From: Blautia coccoides
GTDB lineage: Bacteria; Bacillota; Clostridia; Lachnospirales; Lachnospiraceae
NCBI RefSeq assembly: GCF_034355335.1
Contig: NZ_CP136422.1
Coordinates: forward strand, 4,436,501-4,500,500
Reading direction: 5' to 3'
Length of the DNA: 64,000 nucleotides
In this document: piece by piece, positions 42,638-50,965 of the stretch
How the letters are laid out: the number at the start of each line of letters is the position of its first letter
Numbering within the stretch: position 1 is the first letter of the stretch
Notes under the pieces: model-generated
Databases searched by the model: none
What the model was told of the DNA's origin: nothing
Seen by the model: only the letters and a program-made list of their open reading frames with translations
Made by a program: the position numbers and the translations under genes

Positions 42638-44617
42638 ATAAAAATATCAGATTTTAAATACCCTCATCTGTTTGCCCCCATTCAGCTAGGCAATGTACTT
42701 TTCCGTAACCGAATCTTCGCCTCCCCGACCGGTTACCAGAATCTGAATGGCGACGGCTACCTAAACGACGGCGCTGCGGCCTACTATGGCAGAAAAGCCA
42801 TGGGAGGCGCTGCCAGCGTTGCCACCTTCGAGGGAATTGTAGACGGGGAGCTGGGAAGAGGCGGGGCAACACATATTGCACTCGACACTCCCAATATAGA
42901 CCGGGGCATATCAAGGATCGCCTACGGCATCAGCCAATACGGAGCCGTAGCCACTTTAGAGCTGCAGCACACCGGTATGTTCGCCAACCGTGACCTTTCC
43001 TTTTTTGGCGCGGAGGCCAAAGGCATCGCCTATGGTCCGGTGGAATGCCAATGCGCGGGCAGAAGGATCCGCCCTATGACAGAAGAGATCATTGAACGTA
43101 CCATCCAAAAATACATAGATGCTGCCCTTCTTGCGAAGAAATGCGGCTTCGGCATGGTCCTGGTACATGCCGGACACGGATGGATGCTGCACCAGTTCCT
43201 GTCCCCCATCACCAATACCAGAAATGACAAATGGGGCGGACCGGACATTGAAAACAGAAGCAGACTTCTGCTCTCCATCGTTGACGGCATTCACAAAGCC
43301 TGCGGGGCAGGTTTCCCCGTGGAAGTCCGCATCAGCGGCTCCGAATGCTACGACGGAGGCTATGACATAGAAAATGGTATTGCCATTGCCAAACAGCTTG
43401 ACGGACACGCGGATCTGATCCATGTCTCCGCAGGTAATCATGAGGTGGAGGAAGTATTTGCCGTCACCCATCCAAGTATGTTTCTGGATGACGGATGCAA
43501 TGTGCATCTGGCAGCAGAGATCAAGAAACACGTAAACACTCCGGTTGCCACTATCGGCGCGCTCTCAGACCCCGGGCTTATGGAAGAAATCCTGGCTTCG
43601 GGAAAAGCTGATGTTGTGGAACTGGGCAGAGAATTACTGGCAGATCCTGATTTTCCAAACAAGATCCGTACAGGACACGAGGACAAAGCGAGAAAATGTA
43701 TGCGCTGCCTCTCCTGTTTTTCCAGTGAGCTGACAAACGGGGAACCTTACTGTGCCATCAACCCGGAAACCGGCCGTGAACTGGAGCTTAGGTATGCTCC
43801 CACCTGTGCGCAGGTAAAGAAAAAAGTTCTGGTAGTCGGCGGAGGCGTAGGCGGTATGCAGGCGGCTCTTACCTGTTCCCAAATGGGACATAGCGTAATT
43901 CTCTGTGAAAAAAATGAGCGGCTGGGCGGTGTACTTCGCTGTGAAGAGGACGTCGCCTTTAAGAAAAACCTGGATTACTATTTAAACCAGCAGGCGAAAT
44001 GTGTTGAGGAAGATAAAAATATAGAAATTCGCCTGCAGACGAAAGTGACGCCAGAATATGCGGAGGACTTAAACGTAGACGTCATCATCGCAGCCCTGGG
44101 TGCAAAAGCAGCCCGGCCGCAGGTACCAGGTATAGACAACAATCATGTTTTGTCTGCTCAGGAGGCTTATCCCTTGGCAGAAAAGCTGGGTCCCGGAGTT
44201 ATCATTCTGGGAGCCGGCCTGGTAGGAATTGAACTCGGACTGCATCTCATACGCTATGGAAAACAGGTTACCATCCTGGAGATGACAGACCATATGAGCG
44301 ACGGAGGTAATTTCCTCCACATGCTCGGTCTTCATGCGGAGATCAAAAAACGCGGTCTTAAAATCATGTTTAATACCCAGGCTGTTCAGATCACAGACAA
44401 AGGGGTTTCCTGCCGAACACCGGGGGGTGACAGATTTTATGAGGCAGACCAGGTAGTCTATGCAGCCGGCCAGAAGCCGCTGAGGGAAGAGACCACAGCT
44501 CTTGCTTGCTGCGCACCTGAATTTTACATGCTGGGGGACTGTGTGACCCCGCAGAATATCACGGCAGCTACATCCACTGCCTATATGACAGCCAGAAATA
44601 TAGGCAGGGATTACTGA
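42638..44617 (+). CDS. Old-yellow-enzyme/2,4-dienoyl-CoA reductase-type flavoprotein with ATA at the expected start
   Basis: A 659-residue NADH:flavin oxidoreductase if read from 42638. An FMN TIM barrel begins PHLFAPIQLGNVLFRNRIF and has HAGHGWMLHQFLSP; Cys residues in CMRCLSCF and PYCAINP suggest a 4Fe-4S cluster; FAD/NAD domains follow (VVGGGVGGMQAAL, VIILGAGLVGIELG). The family N-terminus lies upstream of the first in-frame ATG (42800), yet the codon after AAAGGAG (42621-42627, 10-nt spacing) is ATA, not ATG. So the start may be a rare AUA, a mutation, or a sequencing error; ATG 42800 would lose 54 conserved residues. The substrate is unknown (enoate, dienoyl-CoA or steroid-like). Confidence 0.8.
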   Translation: MKISDFKYPHLFAPIQLGNVLFRNRIFASPTGYQNLNGDGYLNDGAAAYYGRKAMGGAASVATFEGIVDGELGRGGATHIALDTPNIDRGISRIAYGISQYGAVATLELQHTGMFANRDLSFFGAEAKGIAYGPVECQCAGRRIRPMTEEIIERTIQKYIDAALLAKKCGFGMVLVHAGHGWMLHQFLSPITNTRNDKWGGPDIENRSRLLLSIVDGIHKACGAGFPVEVRISGSECYDGGYDIENGIAIAKQLDGHADLIHVSAGNHEVEEVFAVTHPSMFLDDGCNVHLAAEIKKHVNTPVATIGALSDPGLMEEILASGKADVVELGRELLADPDFPNKIRTGHEDKARKCMRCLSCFSSELTNGEPYCAINPETGRELELRYAPTCAQVKKKVLVVGGGVGGMQAALTCSQMGHSVILCEKNERLGGVLRCEEDVAFKKNLDYYLNQQAKCVEEDKNIEIRLQTKVTPEYAEDLNVDVIIAALGAKAARPQVPGIDNNHVLSAQEAYPLAEKLGPGVIILGAGLVGIELGLHLIRYGKQVTILEMTDHMSDGGNFLHMLGLHAEIKKRGLKIMFNTQAVQITDKGVSCRTPGGDRFYEADQVVYAAGQKPLREETTALACCAPEFYMLGDCVTPQNITAATSTAYMTARNIGRDY

Positions 44618-44641
44618 CATATTGTTTCCCATTTCTCTAAT

Positions 44642-44674
44642 GTCTGTAAAATAGCTTACCCCTATTTTACAGAC
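44642..44674 (+). terminator. Hairpin after the flavoprotein gene
   Basis: GTCTGTAAAATAG and CTATTTTACAGAC form a 12-13-bp stem with a short loop, 25 nt past the stop codon. Confidence 0.65.
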
Positions 44675-44710
44675 GACAAAAGGGCATTGCAGCTGCAATG
44701 CCCTTTTGTC
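44675..44710. terminator. Palindromic bidirectional terminator
   Basis: A perfect 36-bp palindrome with arms GACAAAAGGGCATTGCAG and its complement, between convergent genes (flavoprotein and uppP). Confidence 0.75.
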
Positions 44711-44802
44711 ATATCTCTGTATTACTGTCCGCCCCATACCCGGCAGCACCCATTGCGAGGCACAGACCTGCTGAATGGCTGCATATCTTTCTGTGCTATT
44801 GA

Positions 44803-45675
44803 TTAACCGGCAATGGTAAAATAGAGGAGCACGATAACCCCCAGCACGATCCTGTACCAGCCGAACACTTTGAAATCATGCTTCTTAATATATCCCATAA
44901 GAAATTTGATCGCCAGAATGGAAACTCCAAAGGAAACTGCCATTCCCACGATCAGTATCATCAGCTCTGCCCCTGTAAAATGCAGACCGAATTTGACCAG
45001 CTTCAGCAGACTGGCGCCAAACATGGTTGGAATTGCCAGAAAAAACGTATATTCCGCTGCAACGGTTCTGGAAGCTCCCAGAAGGATTCCGCCGATAATG
45101 GTGGCTCCCGAGCGGGAAGTTCCCGGAATCACGGCCAAAAGCTGGAATACACCGATGAGAAGTGCCATCTTCCAGGAAATCTCAGCGATAGAATTTACCG
45201 CCGGTTCCCTTTTCTTATTATAATCCTCAATAAGGATAAACAGCACGCCGTACACGATCAGCATAACAGCTACCACAAAATAATTATTAAACTTTTCTTC
45301 AATAAAATCATTGAAAGGCAGCGCCACAATGATCGCAGGCAGACAGGACACAACGATCTTAAACCACATGACCATTTTGTCTATCTGCACAAAACGACAG
45401 ATAAACCCGGCCGTTTTCTCAATCTTTGTCACATTATGATGCTTTGGCTTCCTGTTGTGAAATGGCCACAGGTCCTTAAAATACAGCACCACAACTGCCA
45501 TGATAGCTCCGAGCTGGATCACCACCATAAACATTTCCCAGAATTGTTTACTCACATCCAGCTTTACAAATTCCTCCACCAGGATCAGATGGCCCGTGCT
45601 GCTGATGGGGAGCCATTCTGTAATGCCCTCCACAATTCCAAGAAAAATAACCTTCAGTAATTCAATAAAATCCAT
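44803..45675 (-). CDS. uppP: Undecaprenyl-diphosphatase UppP/BacA
   Basis: Polytopic membrane phosphatase of 290 residues that recycles undecaprenyl pyrophosphate to the carrier phosphate used by MraY and surface-polymer pathways. Motifs: [20 protein letters not shown] and the [10 protein letters not shown] loop, with about seven or eight helices. GGGAGGGTG is close before the ATG. It also gives bacitracin tolerance in other bacteria. It lies alone between terminators. Confidence 0.96.
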   Translation of the reverse strand: MDFIELLKVIFLGIVEGITEWLPISSTGHLILVEEFVKLDVSKQFWEMFMVVIQLGAIMAVVVLYFKDLWPFHNRKPKHHNVTKIEKTAGFICRFVQIDKMVMWFKIVVSCLPAIIVALPFNDFIEEKFNNYFVVAVMLIVYGVLFILIEDYNKKREPAVNSIAEISWKMALLIGVFQLLAVIPGTSRSGATIIGGILLGASRTVAAEYTFFLAIPTMFGASLLKLVKFGLHFTGAELMILIVGMAVSFGVSILAIKFLMGYIKKHDFKVFGWYRIVLGVIVLLYFTIAG

Positions 45676-45696
45676 TACACCCTCCCTTATGTAAGA

Positions 45697-45725
45697 AACC
45701 GCCGCAAAAAAATCATACGGCGGTT
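45697..45725 (-). terminator. Terminator of the carAB operon
   Basis: AACCGCCG/CGGCGGTT stem with an A/T-rich loop, about 18 nt past the carB stop; on the minus strand TTTCTT follows. Confidence 0.75.
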
Positions 45726-45742
45726 GTCTTTATGTCACATTA

Positions 45743-48700
45743 TTATATAGTCGCAATATCGATCAGTTCCAGTTTCTGGATATCTGTGTTCTCCAGACTG
45801 GTCACAAGTGCCTCTGCCGTATCCAGGGCAGTCAGCACATTGACGCCTGTCTCAATGGCATTCCGGCGGATGATAAATCCATCTTTTGCTTTTTCCACAC
45901 CCTGGGACGGAGTATCGATGACCAGATCGATCTTATGTCCAAGGATAAGATCCATCAGGTTTGGAGACGCCTGCTCAATCTTATTTGTGCGGACAGCCTT
46001 CACACCGTTCTCATTCAGAACCTTAGCGGTACTTCTGGTGGCATAGATACGGTATCCCAAAGCCTCAAAACGCCGGGCGATCGGTACGATATCCTGCTTA
46101 TCCTCATCCCTTACTGTGATGATCATGTTCTTATGCTTCGGCAGATTAATTCCTGCTCCTAAAAACGCCTTGTAGAGTGCTTCATTAAAGGACTCTGCAA
46201 TGCCCAGACACTCACCCGTAGACTTCATCTCCGGTCCAAGGCTGATGTCAGCCCCCCGGATTTTTTCAAAGGAGAATACCGGCATCTTGATGGCAATGTG
46301 CTTTGCCTCCGGCTGCAGACCGGATTTATATCCCAGTTCTTTTAATTTATATCCCAGAATCATTTTTGTGGCCAGCGGTACAATAGGAATCCCTGTCACC
46401 TTGCTGATATACGGCACGGTCCGGCTGGAACGAGGATTTACTTCGATAACATACACATCCTCACCGCACACGATAAACTGTATGTTGATCATACCGATAA
46501 CATGCAGGGATTTTGCCAGTCTCCTGGTGTACTCCTCGATGGTTTTCTTTGCCGTATCGGTGATGGTCCGGGCCGGATATACGGAAATACTGTCGCCGGA
46601 ATGGATACCCGCACGCTCAATATGCTCCATGATACCCGGGATCAGGATATCCTCTCCATCACATATGGCATCTACCTCGATCTCTTTGCCTTGCAGGTAC
46701 TTATCTACCAGAATGGGATGTTCCTGTGCGATCCTGTTGATAATGCCGATATACTGGTCCACATCCTCGTCATTGATGGCGATCTGCATACCCTGTCCGC
46801 CCAGCACGTAGGAAGGCCGGACCAGTACGGGATAGCCCAGTGTGTTTGCCACACGGATGGCCTCGTCTGCCGTATATACTGTATGCCCCTGAGGTCTCGG
46901 AATATGACATTCCTCCAGGATCTTATCGAAAAGCTCTCTGTCCTCCGCAGCATCCACATCCTCGGCGGATGTTCCCAGTATTTTTACACCCATCTTCATC
47001 AGAGCTTCTGTCAGCTTAATAGCTGTCTGACCGCCAAACTGCACCACAGCGCCGTCGGGCTTTTCTATATTTACCACATTCTCCACATCCTCCGGAGTCA
47101 GCGGTTCAAAATACAGTTTATCTGCAATGTCAAAGTCTGTACTTACCGTCTCAGGATTGTTGTTGATGATGATCGTCTCATAACCCTCTTTTTTGAAAGC
47201 CCAGGTACAGTGCACAGAACAGAAGTCAAACTCAATTCCCTGGCCGATACGGATAGGACCGGAACCGAGAACCAGAACTTTTTTCTTCTCCGACTTCCCT
47301 TCCGCCTCATTTTCTCCGCCGTAGACAGAGTAATAATACGGTGTGGCAGCCGCAAATTCAGCCGCGCAGGTATCTACCATCTTATACGCTGCCGTGATTC
47401 CCCACTCATGGCGCAGTTCCTTGATCTCTTCCTCTTTTTTGCCGGTGAGACGCGCAATGACATTATCCGGAAATTCAATTCTCTTTGCCTCACGGAGCAG
47501 GTCCTCTGTAAGCTCCTGTGAGATAAGCGCCTGCTCCATCTCCACAAGGACAGCGATCTTATCAATAAACCACAGATCGATCTTGGTGACAGCATGGATC
47601 TCTTCATAGGAAATGCCCCTGCGCACAGCTTCGGCAATCCTCCAGATCCTCATATCGTCCACGATCTTCAGTTCCTCTGTCAGTTCCTCCTCTGACAGTT
47701 TTTTGAAGTCATAGGACATAAGGCTGTCCACATGCTGCTCCAGTGAACGGATGGCTTTCATAAGGGCACCCTCGAAGTTATTGCAGATACTCATAACCTC
47801 TCCGGTAGCCTTCATCTGTGTGGTAAGTGTCCTCTTTGCGCTGATAAATTTATCAAAAGGCAGACGAGGGATCTTCACAACGCAGTAATCCAGCATAGGC
47901 TCGAAACTGGCATAAGTTTTGCCCGTAATGGCATTGGGGATCTCATCCAGGGTATAGCCCAGAGCAATCTTGGCTGCCACCTTGGCGATTGGATATCCGG
48001 TTGCCTTGGAGGCCAGCGCAGAGGAACGTGACACACGGGGATTTACCTCAATGACACAGTATTCAAAGCTGTCGGGATTCAGAGCATACTGTACATTACA
48101 GCCGCCGGTGATCCCCAGCTCTGTAATAATATTTAAGGCCGAGGTACGCAGCATCTGATATTCCTTGTCACCCAGTGTCTGGGACGGCGCCACAACGATA
48201 CTGTCACCTGTATGCACGCCCACAGGGTCTATATTTTCCATATTACATACGGTGATGCAGTTGCCCGCACCGTCGCGCATAACCTCATACTCAATCTCTT
48301 TCCATCCGGCAATACAGCGCTCAACCAGTACCTCACCCACACGTGAGAGGCGAAGGCCGTTTTCCAGGATTTCCACAAGCTGCGCCTCATCATAGGCAAT
48401 GCCGCCGCCGCTTCCGCCCAAGGTATAGGCAGGACGGAGAACCACAGGATATCCGATCGTCTTTGTAAACGCAATACCATCTTCCACGGTCTTCACCACC
48501 AAAGACGCAGCGACCGGCTCACCGATCTTTTCCATGGTATCTTTAAATTCCTGACGGTCCTCAGCCTTCTTGATGGTCTCAGAAGTGGTGCCGATCAAGC
48601 GCACATTCTGCTCCTTTAAAAAGCCTCTCTCCTCCAGCTCCATAGCCAGATTCAGTCCGGCCTGACCACCCAAAGTGGGCAGTACGCTGTCGGGCTTTTC

Positions 48701-48940
48701 TTTTATGATAAGCTGCTCCACCACTTCCACAGTCAGAGGTTCAATATAAACCTTATCCGCAATATCCTTATCTGTCATAATGGTGGCTGGATTGGAGTTC
48801 AGAAGTACAACCTCGATTCCTTCTTCCTTTAAAGAGCGGCACGCCTGTGTTCCCGCATAGTCAAACTCTGCTGCCTGTCCGATGATGATCGGACCGGAGC
48901 CGATCACAAGCACTTTTTTAATATCCTGAATCTTCGGCAT
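45743..48940 (-). CDS. carB: Carbamoyl-phosphate synthase, large subunit
   Basis: Makes carbamoyl phosphate from bicarbonate, ammonia and two ATP, for pyrimidines and arginine. The 1,065-residue protein has the two homologous ATP-grasp halves (first beginning KKVLVIGSGPIIIGQAAEFD, second KVLVLGSGPIRIGQGIEFD), each with GGQ..N/K motifs and VIEVNPR, and a C-terminal MGS-like allosteric domain (about 935-1065). Its ATG overlaps the carA stop by one base. Confidence 0.97.
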   Translation of the reverse strand: MPKIQDIKKVLVIGSGPIIIGQAAEFDYAGTQACRSLKEEGIEVVLLNSNPATIMTDKDIADKVYIEPLTVEVVEQLIIKEKPDSVLPTLGGQAGLNLAMELEERGFLKEQNVRLIGTTSETIKKAEDRQEFKDTMEKIGEPVAASLVVKTVEDGIAFTKTIGYPVVLRPAYTLGGSGGGIAYDEAQLVEILENGLRLSRVGEVLVERCIAGWKEIEYEVMRDGAGNCITVCNMENIDPVGVHTGDSIVVAPSQTLGDKEYQMLRTSALNIITELGITGGCNVQYALNPDSFEYCVIEVNPRVSRSSALASKATGYPIAKVAAKIALGYTLDEIPNAITGKTYASFEPMLDYCVVKIPRLPFDKFISAKRTLTTQMKATGEVMSICNNFEGALMKAIRSLEQHVDSLMSYDFKKLSEEELTEELKIVDDMRIWRIAEAVRRGISYEEIHAVTKIDLWFIDKIAVLVEMEQALISQELTEDLLREAKRIEFPDNVIARLTGKKEEEIKELRHEWGITAAYKMVDTCAAEFAAATPYYYSVYGGENEAEGKSEKKKVLVLGSGPIRIGQGIEFDFCSVHCTWAFKKEGYETIIINNNPETVSTDFDIADKLYFEPLTPEDVENVVNIEKPDGAVVQFGGQTAIKLTEALMKMGVKILGTSAEDVDAAEDRELFDKILEECHIPRPQGHTVYTADEAIRVANTLGYPVLVRPSYVLGGQGMQIAINDEDVDQYIGIINRIAQEHPILVDKYLQGKEIEVDAICDGEDILIPGIMEHIERAGIHSGDSISVYPARTITDTAKKTIEEYTRRLAKSLHVIGMINIQFIVCGEDVYVIEVNPRSSRTVPYISKVTGIPIVPLATKMILGYKLKELGYKSGLQPEAKHIAIKMPVFSFEKIRGADISLGPEMKSTGECLGIAESFNEALYKAFLGAGINLPKHKNMIITVRDEDKQDIVPIARRFEALGYRIYATRSTAKVLNENGVKAVRTNKIEQASPNLMDLILGHKIDLVIDTPSQGVEKAKDGFIIRRNAIETGVNVLTALDTAEALVTSLENTDIQKLELIDIATI

Positions 48941-50013
48941 TATTCGCTCACCTCCATCATTTTCATAAACCTGTCAAACAGATATCCGGAATCCTGGGGT
49001 CCAGGACATGCCTCCGGATGGAACTGTACGGTAAATATATTCTTACCTGTATATTTCAATCCCTCGTTCGTCTTATCATTGACATTCTCAAATGCCGGCA
49101 CTGCCACCTGAGGGTTCAAGGTGTCCGTATCTACCATATATCCATGGTTCTGTGATGAAATATATACCCTGCCTGTCTCCAGGTCCTTTACGGGGTGATT
49201 TCCGCCTCTGTGGCCGTATTTCATCTTTCTGGTATCCGCGCCTGTTGCCAATGCCATAAGCTGATGACCAAGACAGATGGCAAATATGGGAACCTGTGAA
49301 TCATAAAGCTTTTTGATTTCTTCTATAATAGAAGTACACTCTTTCGGATCCCCGGGTCCGTTGGACAGCATAATGCCGTCAGGATCATCTCTGAGGATCT
49401 CCTCCGCTTTGGTAAATGCCGGATATACGGTAACCTGACATCCGCGCTCATTCAGAGAACGGGCAATATTGTCTTTTGCGCCGAAGTCCATAAGCGCCAC
49501 TTTAGGACCGCTGCCTTTCAGCACCTTTTTCTCCTCACATGTCACGCGCTCCACTACTCTGCCGGTGGTATATGCCTTTAATTTCGGAAGAACCTCTTCC
49601 AGTTTATAATCCGCATTGGTGGTGATCATGCCGTTCATGGTACCTTTTTCCCTCAAAATCTTAGTAAGGGCTCTGGTATCAATCCCTGCGATCCCAGGAA
49701 TGTCATATCTCTTCAAAAAATTCTGTATGGTATCTTCACATCGGAAGTTGCTTGGGATACGGGATAATTCCCTGACAATGTAGCCATCCGGCCACGGTCT
49801 TAAGGATTCCTGGTCTTCATGGCAAATGCCATAATTACCAATCAAAGGATATGTCATGCAGACTGCCTGTCCGGCGTAAGAAGGATCTGTAAGAACTTCA
49901 AGATAACCTGTCATCGAGGTATTAAAGACGATTTCGCTGATAATTTCTTTCTTCGACCCTATGCTGGTCCCGGTAAAGACGGTGCCGTCTTCCAGTATTA
50001 AAAATGCTTTCAT
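48940..50013 (-). CDS. carA: Carbamoyl-phosphate synthase, small (glutaminase) subunit
   Basis: A 357-residue glutamine amidotransferase subunit delivering ammonia to CarB. The N-terminal domain begins KAFLILEDGTVFTG and includes NTSMTGYLEVLTDPSYAGQ; the class I amidotransferase domain has the nucleophile Cys in AICLGHQLMALA and the His/Glu in TVQFHPEACPGP. It leads the operon. I see no PyrR-type attenuator in the short leader, so control may be at the promoter or elsewhere. Confidence 0.97.
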   Translation of the reverse strand: MKAFLILEDGTVFTGTSIGSKKEIISEIVFNTSMTGYLEVLTDPSYAGQAVCMTYPLIGNYGICHEDQESLRPWPDGYIVRELSRIPSNFRCEDTIQNFLKRYDIPGIAGIDTRALTKILREKGTMNGMITTNADYKLEEVLPKLKAYTTGRVVERVTCEEKKVLKGSGPKVALMDFGAKDNIARSLNERGCQVTVYPAFTKAEEILRDDPDGIMLSNGPGDPKECTSIIEEIKKLYDSQVPIFAICLGHQLMALATGADTRKMKYGHRGGNHPVKDLETGRVYISSQNHGYMVDTDTLNPQVAVPAFENVNDKTNEGLKYTGKNIFTVQFHPEACPGPQDSGYLFDRFMKMMEVSE

Positions 50014-50081
50014 GCTTTCACCTGTCTTCCTTTCTATAGCGTACTGTTAATGGTTCCCCAAATTTTCCCCAAATTGTAAAA

Positions 50082-50110
50082 AGTGTATCACAACATTTAT
50101 TGTTTTTCAA
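50082..50110 (-). promoter_or_regulatory. Promoter of carAB
   Basis: On the minus strand TTGAAA (50105-50110), a 17-nt spacer and TACACT (50082-50087), with about 65 nt of leader. From 50111 to 50344 I see no gene. Confidence 0.6.
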
Positions 50111-50344
50111 CCTTTTTTTCTTGTTTTTTCGCGGTTTTTTCACAGTGCTGGTGATCCCCGATCTGAAATGCTGTTTATGTATTAGTCATTTCCTTATTGT
50201 GATAGGAATATTTACTGTTTTTATTCCGGAGGAGATTTTGTCCTTTTCCGGACACACAGAAAAGCCGTAAGGAATGGATCAATAGTAATAATATGTCGAA
50301 AAAATAAATTGCGTTAATTTTTTTAAAAACTTTGAAAATTACTG

Positions 50345-50373
50345 TTGACATTTCCTGTAAAATCATGTAATAT
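50345..50373 (+). promoter_or_regulatory. Promoter of the first tRNA-Leu
   Basis: TTGACA (50345-50350), a 17-nt spacer and TAATAT (50368-50373). A strong consensus-type promoter. Confidence 0.8.
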
Positions 50374-50380
50374 ATGTCTT

Positions 50381-50396
50381 GTGCTTGAGAGAGCAC
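50381..50396 (+). promoter_or_regulatory. GNRA-capped leader hairpin of the first tRNA-Leu
   Basis: GTGCTT-GAGA-GAGCAC at the predicted 5' end of the precursor; the GAGA loop is a GNRA tetraloop. A covarying copy precedes the second tRNA gene. Confidence 0.6.
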
Positions 50397-50412
50397 AAAC
50401 TTAATAGAAGAT

Positions 50413-50496
50413 GCAGGAGTGGCGGAATTGGCAGACGCGCAGGCTTCAGGTGCCTGTGGTAGCAATATCGTGTGGGTTCAAGTCCCATCTCCTGCA
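50413..50496 (+). tRNA. tRNA-Leu (anticodon CAG)
   Basis: An 84-nt class II tRNA. The acceptor stem is GCAGGAG/CTCCTGC with discriminator A; the anticodon arm is CAGGC-TTCAGGT-GCCTG with CAG at 34-36; the variable arm is long, and the T arm has GGTTCAAGTCC. The 3' CCA is not encoded. A T7 run follows directly. Confidence 0.97.
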
Positions 50497-50641
50497 TCCT
50501 TTTTTTGTCTTTTTACAGTGTTTTCTGCCGGGTAAATCCGGTAACCGTTGAATTGCGTTTTATACGGATGGTCAGAAATTACCGGAAATTTAGACAGATT
50601 CTATATGGATGATAAATTTCTTGGTTTTTCTAAAAAAAGTA

Positions 50642-50670
50642 TTGACTTTCTTCTCTAAATCGTGTAATAT
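50642..50670 (+). promoter_or_regulatory. Promoter of the second tRNA-Leu
   Basis: TTGACT (50642-50647), a 17-nt spacer and TAATAT (50665-50670), exactly 297 bp after the first promoter. Confidence 0.8.
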
Positions 50671-50677
50671 ATCACTT

Positions 50678-50693
50678 GTGTTCGAGAGAACAT
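50678..50693 (+). promoter_or_regulatory. GNRA-capped leader hairpin of the second tRNA-Leu
   Basis: GTGTTC-GAGA-GAACAT. Compared with the first copy, the fourth pair changes C-G to T-A and the sixth T-G to C-G, so pairing is kept while sequence changes. Confidence 0.6.
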
Positions 50694-50709
50694 CAACTTA
50701 ATAGTAGAT

Positions 50710-50793
50710 GCAGGAGTGGCGGAATTGGCAGACGCGCAGGCTTCAGGTGCCTGTGGTAGCAATATCGTGTGGGTTCAAGTCCCATCTCCTGCA
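50710..50793 (+). tRNA. tRNA-Leu (anticodon CAG), second copy
   Basis: Identical over all 84 nt to the copy at 50413. The two form a 297-bp tandem duplication whose spacer has diverged while promoter, leader hairpin and tRNA are kept. Confidence 0.97.
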
Positions 50794-50810
50794 TCCTTTT
50801 TTTGTAATTT

Positions 50811-50852
50811 AATCTCTTTATCGGAACGAATCTCCGTTAAAGAGATTTTTTT
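50811..50852 (+). terminator. Terminator after the tRNA-Leu pair
   Basis: AATCTCTTTA/TAAAGAGATT with an inner CGGA/TCCG stem, then TTTTTTT. Confidence 0.85.
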
Positions 50853-50889
50853 ATATGCATGAAATTTCCAGTCAAATCAGAGGAATACC

Positions 50890-50918
50890 TTGACTTAAAC
50901 TTTAAAATTATATACTAT
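50890..50918 (+). promoter_or_regulatory. Promoter of the frameshifted membrane-protein gene
   Basis: TTGACT (50890-50895) and, 17 nt on, TACTAT; an overlapping TATACT gives a closer -10 with 15-nt spacing. Confidence 0.5.
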
Positions 50919-50965
50919 TAAAGAACTAGATAAGCTGTCCCCAAATAAATTTTCAGGAGGCATTT

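Noticed and set aside
46502..47521. 339-codon plus-strand frame opposite carB
   Set aside because: Antisense to a certain gene, with no recognisable domain, and Cys/His/Phe-rich composition typical of a shadow frame.
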